Of a stretch of 64,000 nucleotides of DNA, positions 17,801 through 26,628 are shown in pieces. Made by a program: the position numbers and the translations under genes. The DNA comes from Pseudomaricurvus albidus (lineage in GTDB: Bacteria > Pseudomonadota > Gammaproteobacteria > Pseudomonadales > Cellvibrionaceae): NCBI RefSeq assembly GCF_018863235.1, contig NZ_JAHKRS010000001.1, positions 310,001-374,000 of the forward strand. The letters are read 5' to 3'. The notes below the pieces were generated by a model. It was not told where the DNA came from. It saw nothing but the letters and a program-made list of their open reading frames with translations, and did no database searches. Within the stretch, counting starts at the first letter, position 1. Each line of letters begins with the position of its first letter.

Positions 17801-20800
17801 GATATTTTCTTCAACCTGCAACAAAGTCGGTTCAGGCTCAAACACTGCCTCGTCTGCCGATAACTTCGCCTGCAAGCCTGTCAGCTCCTGATCGAGAGCT
17901 TCATCGGTTTCCTGAAGGTTTTGTCCTGCGGCCACGGCATCCACCATATCCAGCAGGTTTTCATGAGCGCGCAGTAATGTTTCGAAATCACTGTCGTCCA
18001 GACCACTCAGATTGCCATCTGCGGCCTGATAAACCGCTGCCAGCTGACGACTCACCTGCGACATGGGTAACAGACGTGCGTGCTCTGCACCTTTGGCCAG
18101 GGTATTCAGCTCGGCAGTCAGTAAATCGTATTTTTCCGGAGTTTCCGGAGCCTGTCGCCACTGTGCAATCAAGACATCGGCATCCAGCAGAAGGTTCATC
18201 TCTTCCGCCATAAAGATCGACAGCAACTTGGGATCGATGACTTTTTCTTCGCGCTGTTCCTGCTGGCGAATCAATGGTGCGACAAACAGATCCCTTAACT
18301 CGGCGACCCGTGCCAGGAACTGATTCAGCTTGGCAATGCTGGCGACGCCACCCTCACGGATCTGATTCAGCGCTTCATGGGTATAGGTGACACCATCCTG
18401 AATCAGCTGCAGGATGTCATCGTCAATATTCACCTGATAGGTGCGCAACTCCTTGGCAAAACGCTCCAGCGGTGTAGCCAGTTCGGCGATGTCATGAACA
18501 TCGGCCATATGCGCACTGCCTTTCAGTGTGTGCAGGGCTCGCTGCATGCCTTCGCTCGGCGGCGTGAACAGGGGAGCCGACGCGCGCATTTCTTCAATAA
18601 ACTGCTCTACCACCTGCAGGTGGGCGATGGCTTCAGTGCCGAAAATCTCCCACAGGATTGCATTGTTTTCACCACTGTCATCGTCGTCAATATCAGCGTT
18701 GTCCCGGGAAGAACCCCCAGACTCTCCAGCGGCGAAGTCAGTTACCGGTGATTCAGAAGAGATCTCGGCATCGGATGCTGAACTCTCACCACTTAGCAGG
18801 GCTTCCGGTTGCTCGCCGCGGCCAATGGCTTCTGCCCAGGCGGCCAGCTGTTCCGCACGAACCGGATGAGGATTAGGCTGCTTTTGTTCAAAGGCCTGAA
18901 CAAAGTCAGGCAAGACTGCACGCACCCGGGTAATCAATTCCACCTGCACGGCATGAGGAGCGACAGTGCCATCGAGAACACGGTTCAACATATTTTCGAT
19001 GGACCAGGCCAGTTCACCCAGGTCATTGGCTCCGACCATACGACCACTGCCCTTCAGGGTATGGAACGCTCGGCGGAATTCCGTCAGTGACGCGGTATCG
19101 TTAAAGTCTGCAGCCCATTGCGGGAAAAATTCATCGATGGCTTCGAGTACTTCACCGGCTTCTTCAACAAAGATTTCCAGAATTTCTTCATCGACTTCGT
19201 CTTCATCCTCGTCTTCCGTGGACGGCTCCGCGTCAGCCTCGTCAGCGACGCGAGAGGCTTCCCCGACTGTTGCCGATTCAGCGGCCTCATCGGTTAAGGT
19301 CAACTCTTCTGAAGTACCGGAATCAACCTCAGCTTCGGAGTCCACCTGAGCGGATTCCGTTAACAACGGCACCTCCGCCGTGTGGTCTTCATCCTCGGCA
19401 AGCTCGATGGTTAAAGACGGATCTTCCGCAGATTCTTCATTTGCCGAAAGCTGTTGATTCGCTGAAGGCTCGTTATCGGCTGAAGGCTCGTTATCGGCTG
19501 AAGGCTCATCAACGGCTGAAGGCTCATCATCAAGGAGCGGTGCGTTATCGCTGGCCGCCTCTTCAGCGGGCAAGGTATCCACCGAGACCCGTTCAACGTC
19601 GGTAAACTTTTCCAATACCGTGGCGGCATCCACCGGTTGCTTTGGTGCAGCGGGAGATTTCGGTGCGACACCTGCAATACCGTACCCGAGAGAGTCGATA
19701 CTCTCTTCAGCCAGGGTCAGCAGCACATCATCGTCATCATCTCGATCGCCGCTCAGGCGCTCAAGGAAATATTCAACACTGGCAATGGCATCTGCCAGTG
19801 TATCCAGTGAGCTCCACTCCGGAGAGGCGTCGCTGCCCAGCAGTTCGGTTTCAATATACCGACTGCAGCCCTGTAAAATGGCAGCCGGACGGGACAGAGG
19901 AATCATCGCCAGACCACCGCGAATTTCTTCCAGCTGTTGGGGCACACCATTTAGATGAGAGCGATCCCACTGGGAGGCAATGTATTCAATGATCGAGTCT
20001 TTGGCATGCTCCAGTCCATTTCGCGCTTCACGCAGCACAGTTTCCTGCGCCTGGCTGATATGAATCTGCTGGGTCGTTTGCGGCTGCCCGCCCGGTGTGC
20101 TGCTGGCAGCCGCCAGTGCTTCCAGGTTCTGCTCCACCGACAGAATTTCATCGGCAACCTGAGTCAGCAGATTATTATCAACACTTCCCTGGCTGATGGC
20201 CGCTTCGAGGTTCTCAACCTGCCCGAGAACCTGCTTGCGAAGATCCGCAACTCCAAGTACTGCCAGTGTATCCGCCACTCGCTTCATCACTGGCAGAGCT
20301 TCACTCAGAATGGAGGAGTCTTCACCTGACAGGCTTTCATCCAGCGCTTCTTTAATGGTGTTCAGTTCATCATTGAGAGCGCCGACAACCGTGCGCATGG
20401 TTTCCGGATCTGGTCCTGAGAACAGGGCACTGCCATCTTCTAGCGGCAGCTGCTCCGGCAAAGCAGAATCCAGAGAGAAGTCCTTACGTAAACGTTCAGT
20501 ACGCGGGGTATCGGCCTGACTGCGGGCGACGTAATAAAGAAGGTTTTTAATCAATTCATCTCGGGTAAAGCTTTTAAGTGCTTTAACACCATGCTGCTCC
20601 AGCAGACGAATCTCTTTATCAAGCTGACGCAACAGCGTTTTCAGTGATACGCTGATTTCTATCTGTTCACTGTTCAGCCCCTCAACCACAGCGAGGGCAA
20701 TATCCCACAAACACTGACGTCCGGTACCTGCAGTAAGATTGTATAAACGTGTAAAGACTTTCTGCAGGTAATCCAGGTTTTCATCAACTTTAACACCGCG

Positions 20801-21346
20801 AATCACACCCGCCGCGGCGTATTGATACATCTTTCGCAGTTTTTCAACAATCGCTTTGAATTGTTCGGGATTTGCCTGTGCAGGGTTTCTCTTGCCCTGA
20901 ACAATTTTGGCAGCAGAAATGTCCGGATTAAAAAACTGACTTTCCGACAACAGGGTCGAACCGCGAGCTGCGCGCAAGTCATTCAGAATCGGCAGCAAGC
21001 TGCCCGGATCATCATTACGTTTGAGTTTGACCTGATCGAGATAAATCGGCAGTTGCAGAATAGCGCGCATGAGTACTTCATGGGCTTCTGCGACATTGTT
21101 GACTTCACCGTTCATCAACGCCTGCGCAATGGCTTCCATTTCTTCAGCCAACAGCGCCGCGCCAAAAAATTCCACCATTTGCAAACTGCCGTGCACCTGA
21201 TGGATATGCGTCAGACAGAATCGGATGCGAGTGGAATCCTGAGGATTGTCCACATACGCTTCCAGTGACTGACGAGCCTGCTTCAGGGTTTCATCAATTT
21301 CACCAATGACCCACTCTAAAGCAGCAAAATTTCGGTTATCTGCCAT
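14879..21346 (-). CDS. chpA: ChpA-type hybrid histidine kinase with multiple phosphotransfer domains
   Basis: This 2155-aa protein is the central kinase of the twitching-motility Pil-Chp pathway. Repeated HPt-like modules fill the N-terminal two thirds. Those with an intact His are THIHQVHGSLQM (near 21180), RRAFHTLKGSGRM (near 19060), QRALHTLKGSAHM (near 18530) and KRALHTLKGGARL (near 17270). Others are degenerate (for example NTLAKGAEHARL). Then come a CheA-type dimerisation helix pair (about 16420-16740), an HATPase with RNAVDHGIE and DDGRGI (about 15780-16300), a CheW domain (about 15330-15770) and a C-terminal receiver (VVDDS, LLDIEMPRMDG; about 14930-15290). The ATG at 21346 is chosen over the frame's first start at 21409. 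Acidic, Glu/Asp/Ser-rich linkers join the modules. Confidence 0.93.
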   Translation of the reverse strand: MADNRNFAALEWVIGEIDETLKQARQSLEAYVDNPQDSTRIRFCLTHIHQVHGSLQMVEFFGAALLAEEMEAIAQALMNGEVNNVAEAHEVLMRAILQLPIYLDQVKLKRNDDPGSLLPILNDLRAARGSTLLSESQFFNPDISAAKIVQGKRNPAQANPEQFKAIVEKLRKMYQYAAAGVIRGVKVDENLDYLQKVFTRLYNLTAGTGRQCLWDIALAVVEGLNSEQIEISVSLKTLLRQLDKEIRLLEQHGVKALKSFTRDELIKNLLYYVARSQADTPRTERLRKDFSLDSALPEQLPLEDGSALFSGPDPETMRTVVGALNDELNTIKEALDESLSGEDSSILSEALPVMKRVADTLAVLGVADLRKQVLGQVENLEAAISQGSVDNNLLTQVADEILSVEQNLEALAAASSTPGGQPQTTQQIHISQAQETVLREARNGLEHAKDSIIEYIASQWDRSHLNGVPQQLEEIRGGLAMIPLSRPAAILQGCSRYIETELLGSDASPEWSSLDTLADAIASVEYFLERLSGDRDDDDDVLLTLAEESIDSLGYGIAGVAPKSPAAPKQPVDAATVLEKFTDVERVSVDTLPAEEAASDNAPLLDDEPSAVDEPSADNEPSADNEPSANQQLSANEESAEDPSLTIELAEDEDHTAEVPLLTESAQVDSEAEVDSGTSEELTLTDEAAESATVGEASRVADEADAEPSTEDEDEDEVDEEILEIFVEEAGEVLEAIDEFFPQWAADFNDTASLTEFRRAFHTLKGSGRMVGANDLGELAWSIENMLNRVLDGTVAPHAVQVELITRVRAVLPDFVQAFEQKQPNPHPVRAEQLAAWAEAIGRGEQPEALLSGESSASDAEISSESPVTDFAAGESGGSSRDNADIDDDDSGENNAILWEIFGTEAIAHLQVVEQFIEEMRASAPLFTPPSEGMQRALHTLKGSAHMADVHDIAELATPLERFAKELRTYQVNIDDDILQLIQDGVTYTHEALNQIREGGVASIAKLNQFLARVAELRDLFVAPLIRQQEQREEKVIDPKLLSIFMAEEMNLLLDADVLIAQWRQAPETPEKYDLLTAELNTLAKGAEHARLLPMSQVSRQLAAVYQAADGNLSGLDDSDFETLLRAHENLLDMVDAVAAGQNLQETDEALDQELTGLQAKLSADEAVFEPEPTLLQVEENIDFGDTSQNLIDNTESPAEAEQTPEPDSNPDLADAIEVIDVSDVSELDSDVAEGFIEAVGELVTEDVVAENDIASENITLEEAPETSDTLEATPELDITFEVDQPGVVSDEPVEETPAVITGEMDLSEEELDEDIDPEIIEIFLEEADELIEDIEQAIHDWSEDWSRTDCSEELKRALHTLKGGARLSGMTALGNVAHDFETDVINLSDNADVSQDFFVRMNAYQDQLLKGVEAVKAGMAGEGNLSTALNADLAPAIEPATQADETPPSFVEHESDPETGESSVESPVENVPQEPVQGEPDTAEKNLAPVLPFTPKDNVPVVSGESFNLPPSRPEASGKGAVSAPMQTKRSAPQEVVKVSADLLEELVNLAGETSISRGRMEEQISELGFAIDEMDATIARLQEQLRRLDIETEAQILFRQEQMAEQDDFDPLEMDRYSQLQQLSRSLIESASDLMDLKSTLSDKTRDTETLLLQQSRINTDLQEGLMRSRMVPFSRLVPRLRRIVRQVSSELDKRVNFELDNVEGELDRTVLERMVAPLEHMLRNAVDHGIETSRERTAAGKSEAGRIVLTVGREGGDVILRLIDDGRGINLKRVREKAIERGLMSEEAKLSDREIMQFILHAGFSTAESVTQISGRGVGMDVVHSEIKQLGGAMSINSRAGEGTEFTIRLPFTVSVNRALMVRIGDDRYAIPLNTIEGIVRVSPFELEHYYQDSEARFEYAGEEYKVNYLGNLLNSDARPKLEGQAMPLPVVLVRTAQHAVAMQVDMLMGSREVVVKSLGPQFAGVLGVSGATVMGDGSVVVILDPHAMIRQDAALLHDTSVLMSQTEDVAEESVKTVMVVDDSVTVRKVTSRFLEREGYEVITAKDGADALLLLQDHVPDVMLLDIEMPRMDGFEVAKNVRSSSRLKHIPIIMITSRTGDKHRERAFSLGVNRYLGKPYQEDNLLRNILAVTGEIDDSETANESADAPLEE
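19461..19532 (-). repeat. Four 18-bp tandem repeats inside chpA
   Basis: Four consecutive 18-bp units start at 19461, 19479, 19497 and 19515. The first two are identical, with sequence GCTGAAGGCTCGTTATCG. The third and fourth vary at the end. On the coding strand they give repeated hexapeptides of the type DNEPSA in an acidic linker, so copy number can change without breaking the frame. Confidence 0.85.
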
Positions 21347-21399
21347 TATCAGGCATCCCCTTCGTTTGTTCTTTTTGTCCAGACACGATCGCTTTTTTA

Positions 21400-22254
21400 T
21401 CAGACACAAACATATGCCTGTACACGTTCATCCGCGACTCTCTGTAAATTCGGGTGAGTCCAGTCAACCATTTCACCCAGGCCAATCATCAGGATACCGC
21501 CGGGCTTCAACCGTGTAGCCAATTCATTCAGAATTTCCCGACGGCGCCAGCGACGGAAATAGATCAACACGTTCTGACAAAAAATAATATCCATCTTGAC
21601 CTTCGGCATATCGGAAACCTTGAGCACATTGCCGTGCGAGAAACAAACACGGTCTCTCAGCTTGTCGATCACCTGATAGCCTTCACGCTCGCCCGCTAAG
21701 GTCTTGAAGTAGCGCGACTGCTCATCCGGGGCGATGGGCTCAAGTTTGCGCTGGCCATAAACCCCGTGGCGAGCGAATTGCAAGGCCGGCTGACTGATAT
21801 CGGTTGCGGTAATGCCATAATACGGCTCCAAACCTGCCAATTCGAAACAGTCATTGATGACCATAGCCAGAGAGTAAGGTTCTTCGCCGGTGGCACACCC
21901 CAGGCTCCATACATCAAAACTGTCGCTCAGATCTTGATTATTGATGCGGTTTTGCAAGAAACGGCGGACAAACTCTATGGAGTCGCGGTGACGAAAAAAA
22001 CTCGTTTCCTTCACCACCAACCGGTCGACGAGAATCGACCACTCCACCATTCCCTGAACACCTGAGGAGACCTGGCCGTAATACTGGGCGTAGTGTTTGA
22101 TACCCAGTTCGCGCATGCGACGGGACAGCTGGATCTGCAAAAAGCTGCGTTGATGAGGCGCGACCTGAATACCAGTACGCGCCTCTAGCAGTTTATTCCA
22201 TTGCTCAAACTGTAAATCAGATAATTCCGGAGCTGTTTGCAGTGACCACGTCAT
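21400..22254 (-). CDS. pilK: CheR-type protein methyltransferase (PilK)
   Basis: PilK adds methyl groups from SAM to receptor glutamates, opposing ChpB. The 284-aa protein has the CheR N-terminal helical domain (FEQWNKLLEARTGIQV) and the SAM domain: SLGCATGEEPYSLAMV, TATDISQPAL, and IIFCQNVLIYF before a LKPGGILMIG strand. Its tail ends VQAYVCV. It lies between pilJ and chpA, 53 bp from chpA and 21 bp from pilJ, as in P. aeruginosa. The ATG has no strong Shine-Dalgarno and may depend on translation of pilJ. Confidence 0.93.
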   Translation of the reverse strand: MTWSLQTAPELSDLQFEQWNKLLEARTGIQVAPHQRSFLQIQLSRRMRELGIKHYAQYYGQVSSGVQGMVEWSILVDRLVVKETSFFRHRDSIEFVRRFLQNRINNQDLSDSFDVWSLGCATGEEPYSLAMVINDCFELAGLEPYYGITATDISQPALQFARHGVYGQRKLEPIAPDEQSRYFKTLAGEREGYQVIDKLRDRVCFSHGNVLKVSDMPKVKMDIIFCQNVLIYFRRWRRREILNELATRLKPGGILMIGLGEMVDWTHPNLQRVADERVQAYVCV

Positions 22255-22275
22255 ACCTCAACCGTTCTCTTCACA

Positions 22276-24516
22276 TCAAGCCGTGGTCGACTTGGAATTT
22301 TGCTCTTCCGTGTCCAGCAGGTCGTCCGGCAACTCGAAGCTTTCGACTTCTTCAGACTCGCTGTCGGACAATTCCAGATCGATACCGTCACCCAGTTCCT
22401 GCCCTTCAGAGTCCTGAACATCTTCCAGAACATCATCCGACATAGAGAAATCGACATTGCCGACCGAGTAGTTACTTTGATCAACAGATTCGTTAAAGGC
22501 TTCTTCCGGCAGAGTAAAACCGGCAACCGATTCACGCAGATCCAGTGCCATTTCGGCCAGGGTACCAATCGATCCCGCTGTGGCAGCAGTACCGGAGGAG
22601 GTTTGAGAAGTAATTTCCTGAATCACGTTCATCGTGTTGGAAATGTGGCCCGCAGACGACGCCTGCTGACGTGCCGCGTTGGAAATGTTTTGAATCAAGT
22701 CTGCCAGGCTGGTGGATACGCCTTCAATCTCTTCCAGTGCAACACCCGCATCCTGTGCCAGACGAGCCCCGCGAACAACCTCAGAAGTGGTTTGTTCCAT
22801 CGAGATAACCGCTTCGTTGGTATCGTTCTGAATCGTTTTAACCAGCGCCTCAATCTGCTTCGTTGCCGCTGCAGAACGTTCCGCAAGACGCTGTACCTCA
22901 TCCGCAACAACCGCGAAGCCTCGACCGGCATCACCGGCCATCGATGCCTGAATCGCAGCGTTAAGTGCAAGGATGTTGGTTTGGTCAGCAATGTCGTTAA
23001 TCAGAGATACGATGTCACCAATTTCCTGTGAGGATTCACCCAGACGTTTAATACGTTTTGAGGTGTCCTGAATCTGCTCACGAATAGTATCCATCCCGTG
23101 GATGGTGTTCTGTACCACTTTGGAACCGTTGTTTGCGATCGATACCGACCGCTCCGCAACCGCGGCCGATTCGGCGGCGTTGGCAGATACCTGGTCAATG
23201 GTCACAGCCATTTCGTTAACCGCCGCAGAAGCACCGGCGATTTCCTGCGCCTGGTGCTCGGAGGCTTCAGCCAGATGCAGTGCAGTTTGCTGGGTATCCT
23301 GTGCCGCAGACGATACGTTCACGGCCGTTTCGTTAATTCGGGATACCAGAACACGCAGCTGGTCGATGGTGTAGTTAATGGAGTCAGCAATCGCACCGGT
23401 AAAGTCCTCGGTTACGGTTGCGGTGGTGGTCAAGTCACCATCTGCCAGGTCGGCCAGCTCATCCAGCAGTCGCAAAATTGCGCTCTGGTTACGCTCGTTG
23501 GTTTCTGCCGTTTCTTCCAGACGGCGGTTGGTGCCGCTATAGATCTGATAGGCCAGTAACAACAGACACAATACAACGATGCCGCCCAGAATCAGGGAGG
23601 TGGTGTTGTTCGGCTGACGCTCGCTGGACAGCTGACCAATACCGTCAGACAGTTTACTCAGGGCTTCCAGCAGAACCGGACCATCATCCAGCAAGGAATC
23701 CGCGGCACTACGGGCTTTAAACAGTGCGGGAGACGCTTCGAAAATCTCTTTAACCGAGGAGCTTACAAATTCAAACAGATCGCCAATTTCTCCCAGGGAC
23801 TCAACGGCGTCCGGATCGGTTACCTGGGAGATGCTCATGGCAGCATCGCCGCCCTTCATACCCGCCAGAACCTTACCAAACAAGTTGGCATCGAGGTTGA
23901 ACTGGTCCGCGGCCTTGTTGGCATCGCCACCACCGCGGAGCATTTTATCGATGTTCCGTCCGATACGCTCAGCACGCCAGGATTGCATCTGAGCCACAGC
24001 CACCTGATCCGCAGGTGCGCCGTTTTCCAGCAGGATCTCAACGATGTAGTTGTGCTCTGCCTGCAGTTCGGGAAGCGATTCGTTCAGTGTGGTTGCCACG
24101 TCATTCAGGAAGATGATCGTGTCTTTGTTGGAAATAATGGTATCGGCGGACGATTTGACTCGCTGCCAGACACCTTCATAACCGGCAACCTCTTCGGCCA
24201 GCGCTGAACGCAACGTGGAATCACTGGAACGCAGTTTGTTCCAGATGCCGTCCATATTGTTCAGTACGCTTTGCAATTCGGTAAACGCGTCTTCGTTGCC
24301 CGAGGTGGATTCCCTCGACAGGGATGTAACCCGATAGGACAAGGCCCGAAGTTCTGCGGTTAACTGCAGATATTCCTGATCTCGGTTGGCTTCACGCTGT
24401 ACCAAAATCACACTGGCGACCGTAGCCACCAATGCCAATAGCAGGGCAACAACCAGAACCGTCATGGTTCTGTTTGCCCTGACGGCAGCGAAAAGGTTTC
24501 TGGACTGAATTTTCAT
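22276..24516 (-). CDS. pilJ: Methyl-accepting chemotaxis protein of the Pil-Chp system (PilJ)
   Basis: PilJ is the inner-membrane receptor for type IV pilus control. The 746-aa protein has TM1 at about residues 17-42, a large periplasmic region with two PilJ-type helical bundles (about 45-310), TM2 at about 314-333 ([20 protein letters not shown]), a HAMP-like segment and a cytoplasmic coiled-coil with the signalling hairpin tip ([20 protein letters not shown]). It carries an extra acidic tail of roughly 60 residues (about 680-746), which makes it longer than the usual ~680. The tail lacks a recognisable CheR-tethering pentapeptide. The gene is separated from pilI by an unusual 273-bp gap. 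Confidence 0.93.
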   Translation of the reverse strand: MKIQSRNLFAAVRANRTMTVLVVALLLALVATVASVILVQREANRDQEYLQLTAELRALSYRVTSLSRESTSGNEDAFTELQSVLNNMDGIWNKLRSSDSTLRSALAEEVAGYEGVWQRVKSSADTIISNKDTIIFLNDVATTLNESLPELQAEHNYIVEILLENGAPADQVAVAQMQSWRAERIGRNIDKMLRGGGDANKAADQFNLDANLFGKVLAGMKGGDAAMSISQVTDPDAVESLGEIGDLFEFVSSSVKEIFEASPALFKARSAADSLLDDGPVLLEALSKLSDGIGQLSSERQPNNTTSLILGGIVVLCLLLLAYQIYSGTNRRLEETAETNERNQSAILRLLDELADLADGDLTTTATVTEDFTGAIADSINYTIDQLRVLVSRINETAVNVSSAAQDTQQTALHLAEASEHQAQEIAGASAAVNEMAVTIDQVSANAAESAAVAERSVSIANNGSKVVQNTIHGMDTIREQIQDTSKRIKRLGESSQEIGDIVSLINDIADQTNILALNAAIQASMAGDAGRGFAVVADEVQRLAERSAAATKQIEALVKTIQNDTNEAVISMEQTTSEVVRGARLAQDAGVALEEIEGVSTSLADLIQNISNAARQQASSAGHISNTMNVIQEITSQTSSGTAATAGSIGTLAEMALDLRESVAGFTLPEEAFNESVDQSNYSVGNVDFSMSDDVLEDVQDSEGQELGDGIDLELSDSESEEVESFELPDDLLDTEEQNSKSTTA

Positions 24517-24669
24517 GCTACGCGCTCCTGACCGACGTTGCGTTTATTACCTGGAGCCTTGTGACAGAAGAAGAAATCACGAGTATCTGGCCATCCTGAA
24601 GCCACTTCGCTGAATCCACCCCTTACCACTGGCTTACCTCTGTGGTTGCTCGTCAATGAGCTCCCTGTT

Positions 24670-24714
24670 TGTGTAAATTTGTTATGTGTAAACTTGCTAT
24701 CTGTAACGGTATGA
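24670..24714. repeat. Three imperfect 15-bp tandem repeats in the pilI-pilJ gap
   Basis: Units TGTGTAAATTTGTTA, TGTGTAAACTTGCTA and TCTGTAACGGTATGA follow each other without a spacer. They lie in the 273-bp gap upstream of pilJ and could be a factor-binding array or a remnant. A short CTTGCC/GGCAAG hairpin close to the pilI stop adds structure to the same gap. Confidence 0.55.
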
Positions 24715-24789
24715 CCGTTGGAACTTGCCGTACTTGTTATTTCTCAGGCCGCAGGCCAGACGCTGGATGCTTGCCTCATCGGGCAAGGC

Positions 24790-25368
24790 TCAAATTTGAG
24801 CTGCATTCATAAAGTTCGCATCTGCACTGAGCTTTTCCGGACGGAACACCGTCCACTCGACCCCCTCGTTCAGATAACACCCCTCGCTGAAGGGAGCCGC
24901 AGCACGATTCTCATAGCTGAGTTCTGAACGATAAGTATCTACGGGAAAATGTTGCATGCCGAAAACCCGATCCACCAGCAGTCCGGTGTACAGGTCTTCG
25001 TTTTCCAGCACCAGGATACGCTGCTGCTTGCGGGCAGAGTGGATTCGATCTCCCAAAAACGTGGCGAGATCACACACAGGCAACAACCGGCCGCGCACAT
25101 TGGCGACACCTTTCACCCAGTTTTTAACACCGGGTAAACGGGTATAGTAAGGCACCTCGAGCATTTCACTGACTTCCCCCATTGGCGCCACAAAGCGACG
25201 CCCCATGAGTTCAAAGCCAATGCCGCTCCAGTGCGGTTTGATATCCACCTGAGCCGGCAGGCCTTTGGCCGAACGCTGACTCTGCATCGCCAGATTGATC
25301 AGCGCCTGAAACGCCGCCTGACTTTGTGTGCTGGAAGAATTGTCTGATTCAGTTTGGTTGTCTGACAT
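24790..25368 (-). CDS. pilI: CheW-like coupling protein (PilI)
   Basis: This 192-aa protein carries an N-terminal polar tail of about 45 residues and one CheW domain: GIGFELMGRRFVAPMGEVSE, LPGVKNWVKGVANVRGRLLP, and VLENEDLYTGLLVDRVFGM. It should dock ChpA onto PilJ. It follows pilH with an 18-bp gap, so the two are co-transcribed. The order pilG-pilH-pilI-pilJ is the P. aeruginosa one. Confidence 0.92.
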   Translation of the reverse strand: MSDNQTESDNSSSTQSQAAFQALINLAMQSQRSAKGLPAQVDIKPHWSGIGFELMGRRFVAPMGEVSEMLEVPYYTRLPGVKNWVKGVANVRGRLLPVCDLATFLGDRIHSARKQQRILVLENEDLYTGLLVDRVFGMQHFPVDTYRSELSYENRAAAPFSEGCYLNEGVEWTVFRPEKLSADANFMNAAQI

Positions 25369-25386
25369 AACTCCGGACTTTCCGGC

Positions 25387-25749
25387 TTAAGCCAGAACCT
25401 CACCGATAACATCCATCAGGACTTTTTCTTCGATGGGCTTGGTCAAATACGCTTTGGCGCCCTGACGCAAACCCCACACCCGATCGGTCTCCTGATCTTT
25501 GGTGGTCACAATAATGACGGGAATATGAGATGTCTCCGATGCCTTGCTCAGCTGACGCGTGGCCTGAAAACCGTTGAGCCCAGGCATCACAATATCCATC
25601 AACACCACATCCGGAGTTTCTTTTTTTGCAATCGCCACACCCGCCTCTCCGGCTTCTGCCGTGATAACGGAGTGGCCATTCTTTTCCAGAATACTGGTAA
25701 GTTTGTAAGTTTCTGTCGGAGAATCATCAACGATGAGTACTTTTGCCAT
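25387..25749 (-). CDS. pilH: Single-domain response regulator (PilH)
   Basis: PilH is a stand-alone CheY-like receiver of 120 aa that opposes PilG in pilus extension and retraction. The acidic pair (VDDSP, Asp8-Asp9), phospho-acceptor Asp52 (VLMDIVMPGLNG), the switch Thr (VIIVTTKD) and Lys (YLTKPI) are all present. AGGGGG precedes the ATG at 7 nt. A 174-bp gap separates it from pilG, so it may have its own promoter as well. Confidence 0.93.
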   Translation of the reverse strand: MAKVLIVDDSPTETYKLTSILEKNGHSVITAEAGEAGVAIAKKETPDVVLMDIVMPGLNGFQATRQLSKASETSHIPVIIVTTKDQETDRVWGLRQGAKAYLTKPIEEKVLMDVIGEVLA

Positions 25750-25923
25750 AAAACCAACCCCCTAAAAATGCTTCGTCAATATCAGCCTTGCGGCTTGTTA
25801 TTATCGCCCCAACTTAATTTTCACCCCAACGGTGGCCCGACAGGCCGGGGGTCAAATTCACTCGTGACTTCGGTAGTCTGTGTTTGCGCTTGCAGCGCCA
25901 ACCGCCATCTGTGATGACCGTCC

Positions 25924-26319
25924 TCAGGACGCCTTTTTCGCAGAAACGTGTGCGTCAATCGCACCCAGCAACTCGCTCTTGCTGAACGGCTTGGTCAGGT
26001 ACTCATCCGAGCCGACAATACGTCCCTTGGCCTTATCAAACAAGCCATCCTTACTGGACAACATAATTACCGGTGTCGACTTGAATTCACTGTTGTTCTT
26101 GATCAGAGCACAGGTCTGATAGCCATCCAGACGCGGCATCATAATGTCAACAAAGATGATATCTGGGCGGGTATCAGCAATTTTGGCCAGGGCATCAAAG
26201 CCATCGGTTGCGGTCACTACTGTACAACCGGCTTTTTTCAAAAGAGTTTCGGCTGTCCGGCGGATGGTCTTACTGTCGTCTATCACCATCACCTTCAAGC
26301 TTTCGAGATTCACGTCCAT
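25924..26319 (-). CDS. pilG: Single-domain response regulator (PilG)
   Basis: PilG is the CheY-like output protein that promotes pilus assembly. The 131-aa receiver has VIDDSK, phospho-acceptor Asp58 (FVDIMMPRLDG), Ser in VIMLSSKDG and Lys in YLTKPFSK. The ATG at 26319 is chosen over the frame's first start at 26412, because the 31 extra residues are basic and unlike the family, and AAGG lies about 10 nt upstream. It is the first gene of the cluster and is divergent from gshB. Confidence 0.93.
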   Translation of the reverse strand: MDVNLESLKVMVIDDSKTIRRTAETLLKKAGCTVVTATDGFDALAKIADTRPDIIFVDIMMPRLDGYQTCALIKNNSEFKSTPVIMLSSKDGLFDKAKGRIVGSDEYLTKPFSKSELLGAIDAHVSAKKAS

Positions 26320-26628
26320 ACACACTGACCTTCGTCTTTTGTTATTGCTATATAACCTGTTTTTAAAAATTCTTATCACTTTATCTATTGTGCCAATCCC
26401 CTGTCGGCGCAATAGCGGACTAACTTTTTAACACACTCTTTCGCCATAATCTATAAGTCACTAATGTAGAGCCTGTTTCTTCTAATCCGTGACGTAAGCG
26501 CTTGCATCTGGCGTCAAAGTTTGCGTCTGGACGGACAAGTCTCAAACTTCGACGTTACAGTTGCTTTACGTCCCCGAAGGTCTTACCTTACTGGGCTGAA
26601 TTTCCCTCCCCCTCCCGCGAGTGAGACT
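26320..26628. other. 309-bp divergent pilG/gshB control region
   Basis: No gene is visible. Near gshB there is an imperfect direct repeat of about 19 bp: TTGCATCTGG at 26502 and TTGCGTCTGG at 26521, with similar following bases. That spacing is close to two helical turns. The pilG-proximal part is A/T-rich. I cannot name a confident -35/-10 pair for either gene. Confidence 0.45.
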
